Shown here: positions 25,012 through 32,731 of the stretch, one piece after another
How the letters are laid out: each line of letters opens with the position of its first letter
How positions within the stretch are numbered: the stretch's first letter is position 1
Assembly: GCA_964472785.1 (NCBI GenBank)
Contig: CAYYMH010000022.1
Location: 1-62,807, forward strand
Direction of reading: 5' to 3'
Source: CAYYMH01 sp964472785
Lineage (GTDB): Bacteria > Zhuqueibacterota > Zhuqueibacteria > Thermofontimicrobiales > Thermofontimicrobiaceae
DNA: 62,807 nt
Position numbers and translations under genes: made by a program
Notes under the pieces: generated by a model
Told to the model about the DNA's origin: nothing
The model's input: only the letters and a program-made list of their open reading frames with translations
Databases searched by the model: none

Positions 25012-25040
25012 TTGATTTTACGGTATAATTATCTTATATT
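25012..25040 (+). promoter_or_regulatory. Promoter of the barrel/lipoprotein pair
   Basis: TTGATT (25012-25017), 17 bases, TATATT (25035-25040), about 40 bp before the ATG at 25083. The remainder of the 24746-25082 divergent gap is AT-rich with no other clear signal. Confidence 0.55.
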
Positions 25041-25082
25041 AATAGCAACTGATACCATATCCACAGTAAAACGAGGAGCAGT

Positions 25083-25919
25083 ATGATGAGCAGACGAATT
25101 ATCTGTTTAATACTTTTTTTCCTTTTTCTTCAAATATGTCCTGCAAAGACACAAACAGGTCAGAATGGTATTAATGATAAACGAACTACAAAGCTGAGGC
25201 CTGTTTCGTTAATCGATTTACCAACTGCAAATTTTATTTCGATTAGTCACTTTCAGATGAGACTCAGAGTCTATGCCATGGGAGGAATGCTGGGTGGCTT
25301 GAGAGTGGGTTTAACACCTCGGTTAATGTTTGGAGTCACTTATGGCGGACAAAATCTCATCGGCCATGGTGCGGTTAAGTGGAACGGTGCACCGGGAGTT
25401 AACCTTCGGTATCGAATCAGATTTGAAGATATGCGGTTTCCGGCGGTTTCCGTAGGATTTAATTCTCAAGGATACGGAACATATTATGAGAAATTGGATC
25501 GATATCAAATCAAATCGGTGGGATTTTATGTTGTTGGAAGCAAAAACTACAGCTTGTTAAAAGATTTGGGTATTCATGGCGGCATAAATTACAGCAGTGA
25601 AAATCGGGGTACTGAAAAAGACATTAACTTTTTCATGGGGGCACATCTGTTTTTGGATCGTGAAATCACCTTGCTGTGGGAATATGATTTAGCTGTAAAT
25701 GATAATGATGAAAATTCCATCGGTAAAGGAAGCGGTTATATGAATGCAGGAATTCGGGTGGCTTTTTTACAAAATTTTATTTTGGAATTCTCAATCAAAA
25801 ATTTATTGAAAAACACTCGGGATAAAGAAGATATTGAGAAAATAAAAGATGACACTAAAATCGATGAATTACCGAGAGAGAGCCGGGAGTTAAAAATTAT
25901 CTATTATCAGGAGTTTTAA
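25083..25919 (+). CDS. Exported outer-membrane beta-barrel-like protein
   Basis: The 278 residues begin with a signal peptide (IICLILFFLFLQICPAKTQT). The mature part alternates short amphipathic strands with glycine turns (GGMLGGLRVGLTPRLMFGVTYGG, VSVGFNSQGYG, LGIHGGINYS), as in YjbH-like or other exported barrel proteins common in this bacterial group. GAGGAG precedes the ATG. The gene is followed after 73 bp by a lipoprotein gene on the same strand, so they may form a surface complex. No catalytic motif is visible. The C-terminal ~50 residues are charged rather than strand-like. Confidence 0.6.
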   Translation: MMSRRIICLILFFLFLQICPAKTQTGQNGINDKRTTKLRPVSLIDLPTANFISISHFQMRLRVYAMGGMLGGLRVGLTPRLMFGVTYGGQNLIGHGAVKWNGAPGVNLRYRIRFEDMRFPAVSVGFNSQGYGTYYEKLDRYQIKSVGFYVVGSKNYSLLKDLGIHGGINYSSENRGTEKDINFFMGAHLFLDREITLLWEYDLAVNDNDENSIGKGSGYMNAGIRVAFLQNFILEFSIKNLLKNTRDKEDIEKIKDDTKIDELPRESRELKIIYYQEF

Positions 25920-25992
25920 AGCCCCGACTTTTTGCAGAACTCCTGTTTGTAAAATGAGTATAAACTATAAAGATAATTTCAGGAATAAAGTT

Positions 25993-26589
25993 ATGAAAAG
26001 AAAATTCATATATACCCCAATTTTTCTCGGCTTATTTATTATTTCGCTGAGCGTGTCAATGCAATGCTACACTTCATTTAATCATCCCACGGTATATGTC
26101 GAAGCAGATTCAGCCGGCTATTATTACGAACAGGAAGTCACGTTTTATGATGATTGTTCGAGCTGTCACGAACAGGAAACACCGTATGTTGAATCATCTT
26201 CCGATATTTACAATGATCCGGTTTATAATGAGAGTTATAATTGGAACTACTTTTTTATGACGCCGTGGTGGTTTGATGAATACTATTATTACAATGAAAT
26301 GCCCAACCAGAATGATAATTATTTGGAGCCACCCAGAAAAAGGGATTTCGGAAGGCGCAGCGATTCAGCAGATTCGCCGCGCTATGGTACACCCAGTCCT
26401 TCATCACCTGTCATGGCGAAGCCCAAATCCGATGACGCCAATCGTTCATCCTCTCCGCCGAGGAAGAGACCGAGCCGGAGACAAGATATATCCAGGGAGG
26501 ATCTCAAACCAAAAACAAATCCGGCGCCGGCACCAAAAAATGAGAATCAAAGCAACGAAAGCCAGCCCGCAAAAAAGAAGAAAAAATAA
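25993..26589 (+). CDS. Lipoprotein with one CxxCH motif and Pro/Lys-rich tail
   Basis: I use the ATG at 25993, seven bases after AGGA. The signal peptide ends in SVSMQC, a weak lipobox. The mature protein has a single CSSCH (the CxxCH of c-type cytochromes) ~45 residues in, surrounded by Tyr/Asp/Glu-rich sequence including long runs of Tyr and Asn, and a basic, Pro/Ser-rich low-complexity tail from ~110 ending in poly-Lys. Either it carries one covalent heme or the motif binds another ligand; no axial Met/His is obvious. The family is not recognised. It follows the barrel gene directly. Confidence 0.6.
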   Translation: MKRKFIYTPIFLGLFIISLSVSMQCYTSFNHPTVYVEADSAGYYYEQEVTFYDDCSSCHEQETPYVESSSDIYNDPVYNESYNWNYFFMTPWWFDEYYYYNEMPNQNDNYLEPPRKRDFGRRSDSADSPRYGTPSPSSPVMAKPKSDDANRSSSPPRKRPSRRQDISREDLKPKTNPAPAPKNENQSNESQPAKKKKK

Positions 26590-26675
26590 TCGCCCGGATG
26601 ACTTCCTTAAGATATTTTATGTATTGCAAAATACTACATTCTTGCTCAAACATTTCTTTCAAAAATCAAAGAAAA

Positions 26676-26768
26676 CGCCACAGACGCGAAGAGCCCACAG
26701 AAATTTTCTCAATGCGAATCATAATTTTCAACTTATCTTTTCTCCGGATCCTCTGATACTTTGTGGCT
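26676..26768. repeat. Degenerate hyphenated palindrome
   Basis: GCCACAGACGCGAAGAG on the left is loosely mirrored by CTCTGATACTTTGTGGCT on the right. It looks like a decayed copy of the 3291/10096 repeat type, placed between two same-strand genes. Confidence 0.35.
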
Positions 26769-26806
26769 AAATAAAAATAATTAACATTAAAAAAGGTGGG
26801 AAAATA

Positions 26807-27763
26807 GTGGACCAAAAACAGATTAAAGATTTGAAGGCAGGAGACAACGTACTCGCATTTTTTATTCTACGCAAGAAGGAGAAAAAACAAAGGAAGAACG
26901 CCAGCGATGAATATCTTTCAATGGAGTTTGGCGACAGCTCGGGCAGAATTCAGGGATCGCTATGGAATGATGTGGCAAGGACGTCTGCCGGAATTCGAGT
27001 CGGTGATGTGGTAAAGGTGAAGGGTAAAGTTATTCATTATTTGGAAAAGCCCCATATCACTGTCGAGAAAATTCGTAAGGCGACAAAAAAAGATGAGGTG
27101 TCCCCTGAACAGTTTTTGCCGGTCACAGCAAAAGATACCGGTGAATTAATAAACGAGCTGAAAAATGAATTAGCTGTTGTCGATAATGATGCCATAAAAA
27201 CGCTGCTTCAGTTATTTTTCAACGACAAACGATTCCTGGAAGAATTTAAAAAAGCGCCGGGCGGAAAACTCTGGCATCATGCTTATTTGGGGGGCTTGCT
27301 TGAACACACCCTGTCTGTGGTGCGAATAGCGAACTTTTTTGCCGGTCACTATCAAGGCTGGGTGGACAGAAATGTTTTGTTGGCTGCGGCTTTTTTGCAT
27401 GACATCGGGAAGATCGATGAGTTTAGCACACAAGGCTTTATCGATTACTCTACCGGGGGACGGTTGCTGGGCCATATTAATTTAGGATTCAAAAAAGTGA
27501 CAGATAAAATTGAGCAAATAAAGGATTTTCCCGAAGATCTGAAACAACGAATATTACATTGTATTTTGAGCCACCACGGAACAAAGGAAAAAGGAGCGCC
27601 GGTTGTGCCGATGACGATTGAAGCATTGATGCTGAATTACGCAGATGAAACGGATTCAACAACCGGAGCATTTCAGCGAATTATATCCAAAGAGAAAGAA
27701 CCGGGCAAAGTGTGGAGCCAGTACGTGAATTTGATTGACCGGTTTATTTATTTTGGGGAGTGA
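26807..27763 (+). CDS. YhaM-like 3'-5' exoribonuclease (OB fold plus HD domain)
   Basis: It starts with GTG after AAAGGTGGG. Residues ~5-95 form an OB-fold nucleic-acid-binding domain (LKAGDNVLAFFILRKKE...GDSSGRIQGSLWND). Residues ~155-290 are an HD phosphohydrolase domain with H157-H158, H167 (LLEHT), H198-D199 (FLHDIGK) and a late SHHG. The order and 318-residue length match YhaM/CBF1-type enzymes that trim RNA and single-stranded DNA from the 3' end using metal ions. It appears to be a stand-alone gene. Confidence 0.88.
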   Translation: MDQKQIKDLKAGDNVLAFFILRKKEKKQRKNASDEYLSMEFGDSSGRIQGSLWNDVARTSAGIRVGDVVKVKGKVIHYLEKPHITVEKIRKATKKDEVSPEQFLPVTAKDTGELINELKNELAVVDNDAIKTLLQLFFNDKRFLEEFKKAPGGKLWHHAYLGGLLEHTLSVVRIANFFAGHYQGWVDRNVLLAAAFLHDIGKIDEFSTQGFIDYSTGGRLLGHINLGFKKVTDKIEQIKDFPEDLKQRILHCILSHHGTKEKGAPVVPMTIEALMLNYADETDSTTGAFQRIISKEKEPGKVWSQYVNLIDRFIYFGE

Positions 27764-27833
27764 AACTTTTTCTCGATTTTGAAAATTCTATCTTGATTTT
27801 GCATGCTTGTTTTTATCTGATTGAGAATAATTA

Positions 27834-27861
27834 TTGACTTTTTCCTGAAAAATTGTATCTT
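27834..27861 (+). promoter_or_regulatory. Promoter upstream of the toxin-antitoxin-chaperone genes
   Basis: TTGACT (27834-27839), 16 bases, TATCTT (27856-27861). A second weaker set, TTGACT at 27972 with TAACTT at 27995, lies only five bases before the toxin GTG. Two start sites are therefore possible. Confidence 0.5.
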
Positions 27862-28004
27862 TTATCAGATATGATTATTATTTGACTATAATTATTCTAA
27901 AAAATTATTGAGCATTTCAGGTAAATATTTTTTAGAGAACATCGAACTTCTCAATATTTTTAAAAATTAGCTTGACTTTTTAATAATAATAAATTAACTT
28001 ATAA

Positions 28005-28469
28005 GTGAACTTCCCATTTAAAATTACGTTATATAGGACAGGTCTTAAATCTACGCTTTACACGATACAGTTTGAAAATGAAAAAGAAACTGAGTTTGAC
28101 AAGTTTTTAAAAGATAAAAAGTTAAAAAGCTCTTCTCATTTTCAAAAGTTATTAGTAAGGATTGATGACATAGCAGAAAGATTAGGATGTCAGGATCAAT
28201 TTTTTAAATTAGAAGAAAGTAGTTATTTTGATAACGTTGTTGCTTTATCTCGGGGAGACTTAAGATTATATTGTATTAGATTTGGCAATGTAATATTGAT
28301 TTTGGGGTCTGGAGGAATAAAAAAGACTCGTACGACTCAGGAAGATCCAAAGCTTGACAAGATAGTAAATCAAATGGGATATGTAGCAAAACGCATAGAT
28401 CAAAAGATTCGAGATAAAGAAATAAAAATAAAAGATAATAAATTTGTCGGAGATTTGAATTTTGAATAA
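28005..28469 (+). CDS. HigB-like toxin (RelE/Gp49 type)
   Basis: The 154-residue frame starts with GTG and has no Shine-Dalgarno. The C-terminal half carries the family pattern: LRLYCIRFGNVILILGSGGIKKT, where a beta hairpin is followed by a basic KK turn, as in ribosome-dependent mRNA interferases of the RelE/HigB fold. Residues 1-60 are a longer N-terminal extension than in HigB. The stop overlaps the antitoxin start by eight bases, giving the toxin-first order of higBA loci. The third gene is a SecB-like chaperone. Composition is AT-rich compared with flanking genes, consistent with acquisition. Confidence 0.7.
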   Translation: MNFPFKITLYRTGLKSTLYTIQFENEKETEFDKFLKDKKLKSSSHFQKLLVRIDDIAERLGCQDQFFKLEESSYFDNVVALSRGDLRLYCIRFGNVILILGSGGIKKTRTTQEDPKLDKIVNQMGYVAKRIDQKIRDKEIKIKDNKFVGDLNFE

Positions 28470-28911
28470 AGACAAAAAGAAAATTACCTTGTTTGATGAA
28501 TTACTATCACAGGTACCTTCAGGCATTAAAAGGTATGTACGAAAACAGGGAGAGATTGCTGTTCAAATAGGCGTTATTCTTAAGAAAAAAGGGAAAACAC
28601 AGAAAGAATTCGCCAGAGAAATAGGCATGAAAGAATCTCAGCTCAGCAAGATATTAGCAGGTAATGCAAATTGCACTTTAAAAACTATCACGAAAATTGA
28701 AGATGCTTTGAGTGAAGACATAATAACTGTACCAATGTTTGAGAAAGAGTTAAATTATAATATCGCTATTAATGTTACACTTAAAAAAAGCTATCAGATT
28801 CATATTAGTAATTCAAATAAATTTATGGAAATTCCAGAAAAGACCATAGAAAGCAAGGAAACTACGAACTGTTCATTTTTGGATAATATGGAACTAAAAC
28901 AAGTTGCATAA
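28462..28911 (+). CDS. HigA-like antitoxin with C-terminal extension
   Basis: It starts with TTG inside the toxin's last codons. Residues ~34-78 form an XRE-type helix-turn-helix (GKTQKEFAREIGMKESQLSKIL), the DNA-binding and autorepressor part. About 70 further residues follow, with strand-like sequence (YNIAINVTLKKSYQIHIS) and a tail ending in LDNMELKQVA. In known toxin-antitoxin-chaperone systems such a tail is the chaperone addiction region that keeps the antitoxin unstable until SecB-like protein binds. The stop overlaps the next gene's ATG (ATAATGG). Confidence 0.8.
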   Translation: MNKDKKKITLFDELLSQVPSGIKRYVRKQGEIAVQIGVILKKKGKTQKEFAREIGMKESQLSKILAGNANCTLKTITKIEDALSEDIITVPMFEKELNYNIAINVTLKKSYQIHISNSNKFMEIPEKTIESKETTNCSFLDNMELKQVA

Positions 28912-29366
28912 TGGATAAAAAACAACCTGTCAAAATCGGATTTCGGCTTCAAAATATTGAAATAAAGAATTTTTCTTTTTCTGAATCAGAAAATAATAAA
29001 TTTGAAATTGAAGATATATGCTTTGAGTTTTCAACGGGAATTAAACCAGATAAAGAAGAAGAAACAATTTTAACTATTTTTAACGCTAAAATTTTCAATA
29101 ATCAAAATAAAGAAATTCAGTTATGTGATATGACAATTCATTTTAAGTTTCATGTGAAAGGATTATCAGATAAATTTTCTAGTGAGTTAAGGAAAATTAC
29201 ATTACCTACTGATTTCTTAGCTACATTATTTAGCATTACCTATTCAACTGCAAGAGGTATTTTGTTTGATAAATGTGCCGGGACATATCTAAGTAAAGCC
29301 ATACTTCCTATAATTGATCCAGCCAAACTTGTCCCTAAAAGAAAGCAGATAAAAGAAAAAAAGTAA
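28911..29366 (+). CDS. SecB-like chaperone of a toxin-antitoxin-chaperone module
   Basis: The 151 residues show a SecB-like pattern: an antiparallel sheet region (~10-100, with FHVKGLSD), then LPTDFLATLFSITYSTARGIL and KAILPIIDPAKLV. The 'P..L..L.S..YST.RG' and late 'LP.I.P' segments are what I expect of SecB and its toxin-linked relatives such as Mycobacterium Rv1957. It shares one base with the antitoxin stop. The likely role is to fold the antitoxin and protect it from proteolysis. Identification rests on motif pattern and gene order, not on a search. Confidence 0.7.
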   Translation: MDKKQPVKIGFRLQNIEIKNFSFSESENNKFEIEDICFEFSTGIKPDKEEETILTIFNAKIFNNQNKEIQLCDMTIHFKFHVKGLSDKFSSELRKITLPTDFLATLFSITYSTARGILFDKCAGTYLSKAILPIIDPAKLVPKRKQIKEKK

Positions 29367-29654
29367 CAGTAAGTATAGGTGATTAGTTGTCAATGAATTT
29401 TCCGTAAATTCCATCCCATTACACTATTTATAATAAGTTACACAATCTTAACTTGATTTTGCAGTTGTTTTTTGATAGATTACATTAATATTTGCACCAC
29501 AAAAAGGGAGAGCACCAGGTGAAAATTGGATTGGCATATTAACGATTCTGGGAATTGTTGGTGTGCCTTTTTTTGTTTGTTATATGTTTATAGCGATTGC
29601 GGTATTCTAGATAAAAAATGGATTTTTTAGATAAGGATTAGAACGGAGAAAGCC

Positions 29655-29895
29655 ATGAAAAAATATTTGATTATTTCATTGTTACTCGTTTCTTGTATGA
29701 CAGCTTTAAAAATGACTAAAATAACAAGGGAATATGACGAATTTAAAGATACTGCATGATAAGAGGTACTTAATAGAAGATGCATTAAAAGAAATGCGTA
29801 TCCCAAATAAGAATTGTAGTAATACTGAAATGGGAAATGTAAATCAAGGATTTTGTCGATGTTATTCTGAATCAATTATGGAAGAAGAATATTAA
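29655..29895 (+). pseudogene. Small lipoprotein gene split by a frameshift
   Basis: From the ATG at 29655 a lipoprotein signal peptide is encoded (YLIISLLLVSC) but the frame stops after 34 codons at 29759. An overlapping +1 frame starting at 29734 continues for 53 codons and ends in a Cys-containing GFCRCYSESIMEEEY. Joining the frames would give a plausible ~80-residue lipoprotein, so I call it a frameshifted remnant. The flanking stretch 29367-29654 has no gene I can support, apart from a hydrophobic frame without a start codon near 29510-29610. Confidence 0.35.
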
Positions 29896-30037
29896 AATTT
29901 ACTCAATTAAGGGGTATATAGTAAAGTGGGGGGACTTGATAAGTATCGGCACTGAATTATAAATTATGTTCTTAAAATTAAAATACAACAGTTAGCTTTT
30001 CAAGCCAAACGAGAAGCTTCAAATAAGGAATATCATT

Positions 30038-30778
30038 ATGAAAAAAGCAACATTAATTTTAGTCGTTTATTTTTTTATTTTCAGCCTTAAAAATATAATA
30101 AATGCTCAAGATCTAGTAAAGTTGAAATCAAAATTAGATAGTTTAAAACATAATGAAGCTAAATTTGATAGTATAATAAAACAAATCAGATTAGATATAA
30201 AAGAAACAGAAAATAAAATTATAATGATAGAAATGAAAGCGCAAGATGAAATAGGAGGGTACAAAACAAAAGTTATAGATATGACAGTAATGAGAAAATA
30301 TCCGAATTTATTGGATAAAATATTTTGTTCAATTCCAAATGGATCGGAAGTAATGGTGTTAGGTTATACTAATGAATTTTGGAAAATAAATTATAATGGT
30401 TTTGTAGGATATATATTTAAGAATCATTTCAAGATGAACAATCATTTAGAATATATTAGAAATGAAGGAAGAAAAAATGATAAGAAGTTAAAGAAGAAGG
30501 AAGAAGAAAAACGACGTAAAGAACAAATGAAAAAAGAACTTGCTGAAAAAGAAGCTCTGATAAACAAATATACACTAAAATATGGTAGTACGATTGCAAA
30601 GAAGATTGTTAATGGCTATATTTGGTTAGGCATGACAAAAGAGATGGCTATTGATAGTTGGGGGCATCCAGACGATATAAATAAATCTGTCGGCTCATGG
30701 GGAGTACACGAACAGTGGATTTATGGAAATCAGTATTTATATTTTGAAAATGGTAAATTAACCAGTTGGCAAAAATGA
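30038..30778 (+). CDS. Exported coiled-coil/SH3-like protein
   Basis: The 246 residues begin with a signal peptide (ATLILVVYFFIFSLKNIINAQ). A coiled coil (~25-70) is followed by a bacterial SH3-like domain (~75-135: VIDMTVMRKYPN...IPNGSEVMVLGYTNEFWKINYNGFVGYIF), then a highly charged Lys/Glu helix (~145-185). The end is a small BamE/SmpA-like domain (GYIWLGMTKEMAIDSWGHP...YFENGKLTSW). Such proteins usually sit in the periplasm and bind cell-wall or surface components. It lies in the AT-rich island and has only a weak ribosome binding site. No partner gene is intact. Confidence 0.65.
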   Translation: MKKATLILVVYFFIFSLKNIINAQDLVKLKSKLDSLKHNEAKFDSIIKQIRLDIKETENKIIMIEMKAQDEIGGYKTKVIDMTVMRKYPNLLDKIFCSIPNGSEVMVLGYTNEFWKINYNGFVGYIFKNHFKMNNHLEYIRNEGRKNDKKLKKKEEEKRRKEQMKKELAEKEALINKYTLKYGSTIAKKIVNGYIWLGMTKEMAIDSWGHPDDINKSVGSWGVHEQWIYGNQYLYFENGKLTSWQK

Positions 30779-30812
30779 AAGATATAGTCAATTTTAGAAA
30801 GAGAAAAGAAAT

Positions 30813-31094
30813 ATTACCATAACAGAAGCTTTAACAAGATTAGGCGCAGTTTGGGTATTGTTTTTAATCGTTCTTGGAATTCTATAGATTATTCTTCCTT
30901 TTGCCATGCTTGGTATAAAACCAAGACTCGACAAAATCATTTCCCTGTTAAGCGATCTCGAAATGCGAAATAAAGCGGTTAATCCGGCGTTGGAAAAAAG
31001 ATTGAATCAACTCAATCAACGGCAGTTTCTATGTGGGCATATTATTAACTTTCGTTTGCAGGTTGATTTAAGTGAAATATCCTTCAAAATCTAA
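30813..31094 (+). pseudogene. Small membrane protein remnant with internal TAG
   Basis: One frame reads a hydrophobic helix (LGAVWVLFLIVLGIL), a TAG at 30885-30887, then ILPFAMLGIKPRLDKIISLL and a helical tail. The two halves together make a typical single-span protein, but there is no ATG at the front and the stop is in frame. The end overlaps the convergent ATPase gene. Confidence 0.35.
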
Positions 31095-32285
31095 TAGAAA
31101 ATCAATGATATTTATTCTTTTAATACCTTCGAAATCTCCACCAAAGGCTGTGTCAGCACTGATAACATATTTGGGGTAATTGTTTTTAATTTGTTGAAGA
31201 ACAGAAAATTCCCTGTTAATTACGTCTGGTGAAGAAAGCAAATATGTGACCTGAAGGTAAATTTTTTGTTTCTCTTTTTCTGCGATAAAATCGACCTCCT
31301 TATCCCCGAATTTTCCGACATAAACACGATAGCCTTGTCGTTTTAATTCAAGAAAAACTAAATTCTCCAAAATTCCGGATATATCTACTTCTCTGAATCC
31401 GAGAAGCGCATGCCGCAATCCGATATTCCCAAGATAATACTTTTCATGAATTTCCAGCAATCTCTTTCCTTTTATATCAAAACGATGTACTTTGTAAAGC
31501 ATAAAAGTCGACGCGAGATATGAGAGATAATTTTGTACTGTTTCAATTCCGACTTGAAGTTTTTGTGATTTCATGTAATCAGTAACCTTTTTCGCGGAGA
31601 ATATATTTCCGATATTATCAAAAGCATATTTTGTGATATTTTCAAGCAGTTGAACGTTTCGAACATTGTTCCTTTTGATAATATCTTTTAGGACAATGGT
31701 ATTATAAAGAGAGCCAATGTATTGGAAAATAAGCTCGTCATCAAGTTCGAAATGATGTATGGCGGGGAAACCTCCATACTTCAAATATTTCAAAAATTCA
31801 GTTTGCTTATCTTCTTTTTTATCACCTCTGAATTGCATAAATTCCAATAAACTGAGCGAATAAATTGGGAATTCAATATATCTGCCTGAAATCAGCGTCG
31901 CCAAATCTGAAGATAAAAGATGAGCGTTTGATCCGGTGATATAAATGTCAATATTTTCGGATGCAAATAATGAGGAAACAGTTTTTTCCCATTGCTTAAT
32001 TTCCTGCACCTCATCAAGGAAAAGATATTTTTGTCCACCGACACCCGAGAATTTATTGTCCACAAACGTATGCAGATCACGGTAGTTTTTTATAAAATCA
32101 AATTCAAATAATTCTTTGTTGATGTAAAGAATTTGTTTCTCGCTGACCTGCTGACTTTTCAATTTTTCGATCAATTGCCGGATAAAATAGCTTTTTCCAA
32201 TCCGCCTCATTCCCGTAATAACTTTGATAACCGGTTTGTTAATAAAAGGAGAGATTTTGTTTAGATATAAGTTTCTTGTATACAT
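31068..32285 (-). CDS. AAA-type ATPase with DUF4143 domain
   Basis: The 405 residues have a Walker A at GMRRIGKS (25-32), a Walker B at YLFLDEVQ (~87-94), and a C-terminal DUF4143 domain (~190-400) with a restriction-nuclease-like strand pair (DKEVDFIAEK...IYLQVTY). This architecture is widespread and mobile; its role is unsettled, with links to DNA-related or toxin-like functions. It is a lone minus-strand gene in the accessory island, with coding composition similar to the island. The last nucleotides overlap the decayed frame on the other strand. Confidence 0.85.
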   Translation of the reverse strand: MYTRNLYLNKISPFINKPVIKVITGMRRIGKSYFIRQLIEKLKSQQVSEKQILYINKELFEFDFIKNYRDLHTFVDNKFSGVGGQKYLFLDEVQEIKQWEKTVSSLFASENIDIYITGSNAHLLSSDLATLISGRYIEFPIYSLSLLEFMQFRGDKKEDKQTEFLKYLKYGGFPAIHHFELDDELIFQYIGSLYNTIVLKDIIKRNNVRNVQLLENITKYAFDNIGNIFSAKKVTDYMKSQKLQVGIETVQNYLSYLASTFMLYKVHRFDIKGKRLLEIHEKYYLGNIGLRHALLGFREVDISGILENLVFLELKRQGYRVYVGKFGDKEVDFIAEKEKQKIYLQVTYLLSSPDVINREFSVLQQIKNNYPKYVISADTAFGGDFEGIKRINIIDFLLDFEGYFT

Positions 32286-32450
32286 GATGCTTTCTCTAAA
32301 ATTTAATAAGTTTTCAGTATAAACGAATCTTTCAGTGGTTATAATTTAAGAAATATTTTCAGAAAGTCAAGAGAAAATATGTTATTGAGTTCTTTTTTAA
32401 TTTTTAAATTGTGTGATTGAATTAATTTTTCTAAATAGACCTTACGACCG

Positions 32451-32582
32451 GACACTTTTATTTTAGCCACGGATTAACACAGATTTTCTTTATGAGTTAG
32501 AGATTTTTCTATAATAATTATATTTAATCCGTGTTTATCTGTGAATATCAGTGGCAATAAAGTTAATTTTTAAAAAGTGTAC
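32451..32582. repeat. MITE-like palindromic element, copy 2
   Basis: It has the same GACACTTTT...AAAAGTGTAC ends as the copy at 2281-2408. Inside are GCCACGGATTAACACAGAT on the left and AATCCGTGTTTATCTGTG...AGTGGC on the right, giving better pairing than copy 1. It accounts for most of the 32286-32731 gap. Confidence 0.75.
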
Positions 32583-32639
32583 GGTAGCAAAAAATAGACT
32601 TGCAAATTTCGTGTTGCCTCAAAATACCCAGATTTTTTG

Positions 32640-32668
32640 TTGCATGTCTGTAAAATTTCTCTTATATT
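32640..32668 (+). promoter_or_regulatory. Promoter of the dipeptidase gene
   Basis: TTGCAT (32640-32645), 17 bases, TATATT (32663-32668), then AAAAG. It lies about 64 bp before the ATG. Confidence 0.5.
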
Positions 32669-32731
32669 AAAAGTTATTTTTACAAAAAACACCATAATTT
32701 GAGTCATGGTTAAATAAATAGTGAGGGCAAA

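Noticed and set aside
24746..25082. Cobalamin riboswitch before the TonB receptor
   Set aside because: I looked for the conserved B12-box pattern because of the receptor size and the cobalamin sensor in the window, but found nothing convincing.
26273..26770. 165-codon frame overlapping the CxxCH lipoprotein
   Set aside because: Shifted-frame reading of the low-complexity basic tail that continues into a palindromic repeat; no start site.
29505..29610. Small hydrophobic protein gene
   Set aside because: A membrane-helix-like frame exists but has no ATG/GTG/TTG start in frame after the preceding stop; it is treated as remnant sequence.
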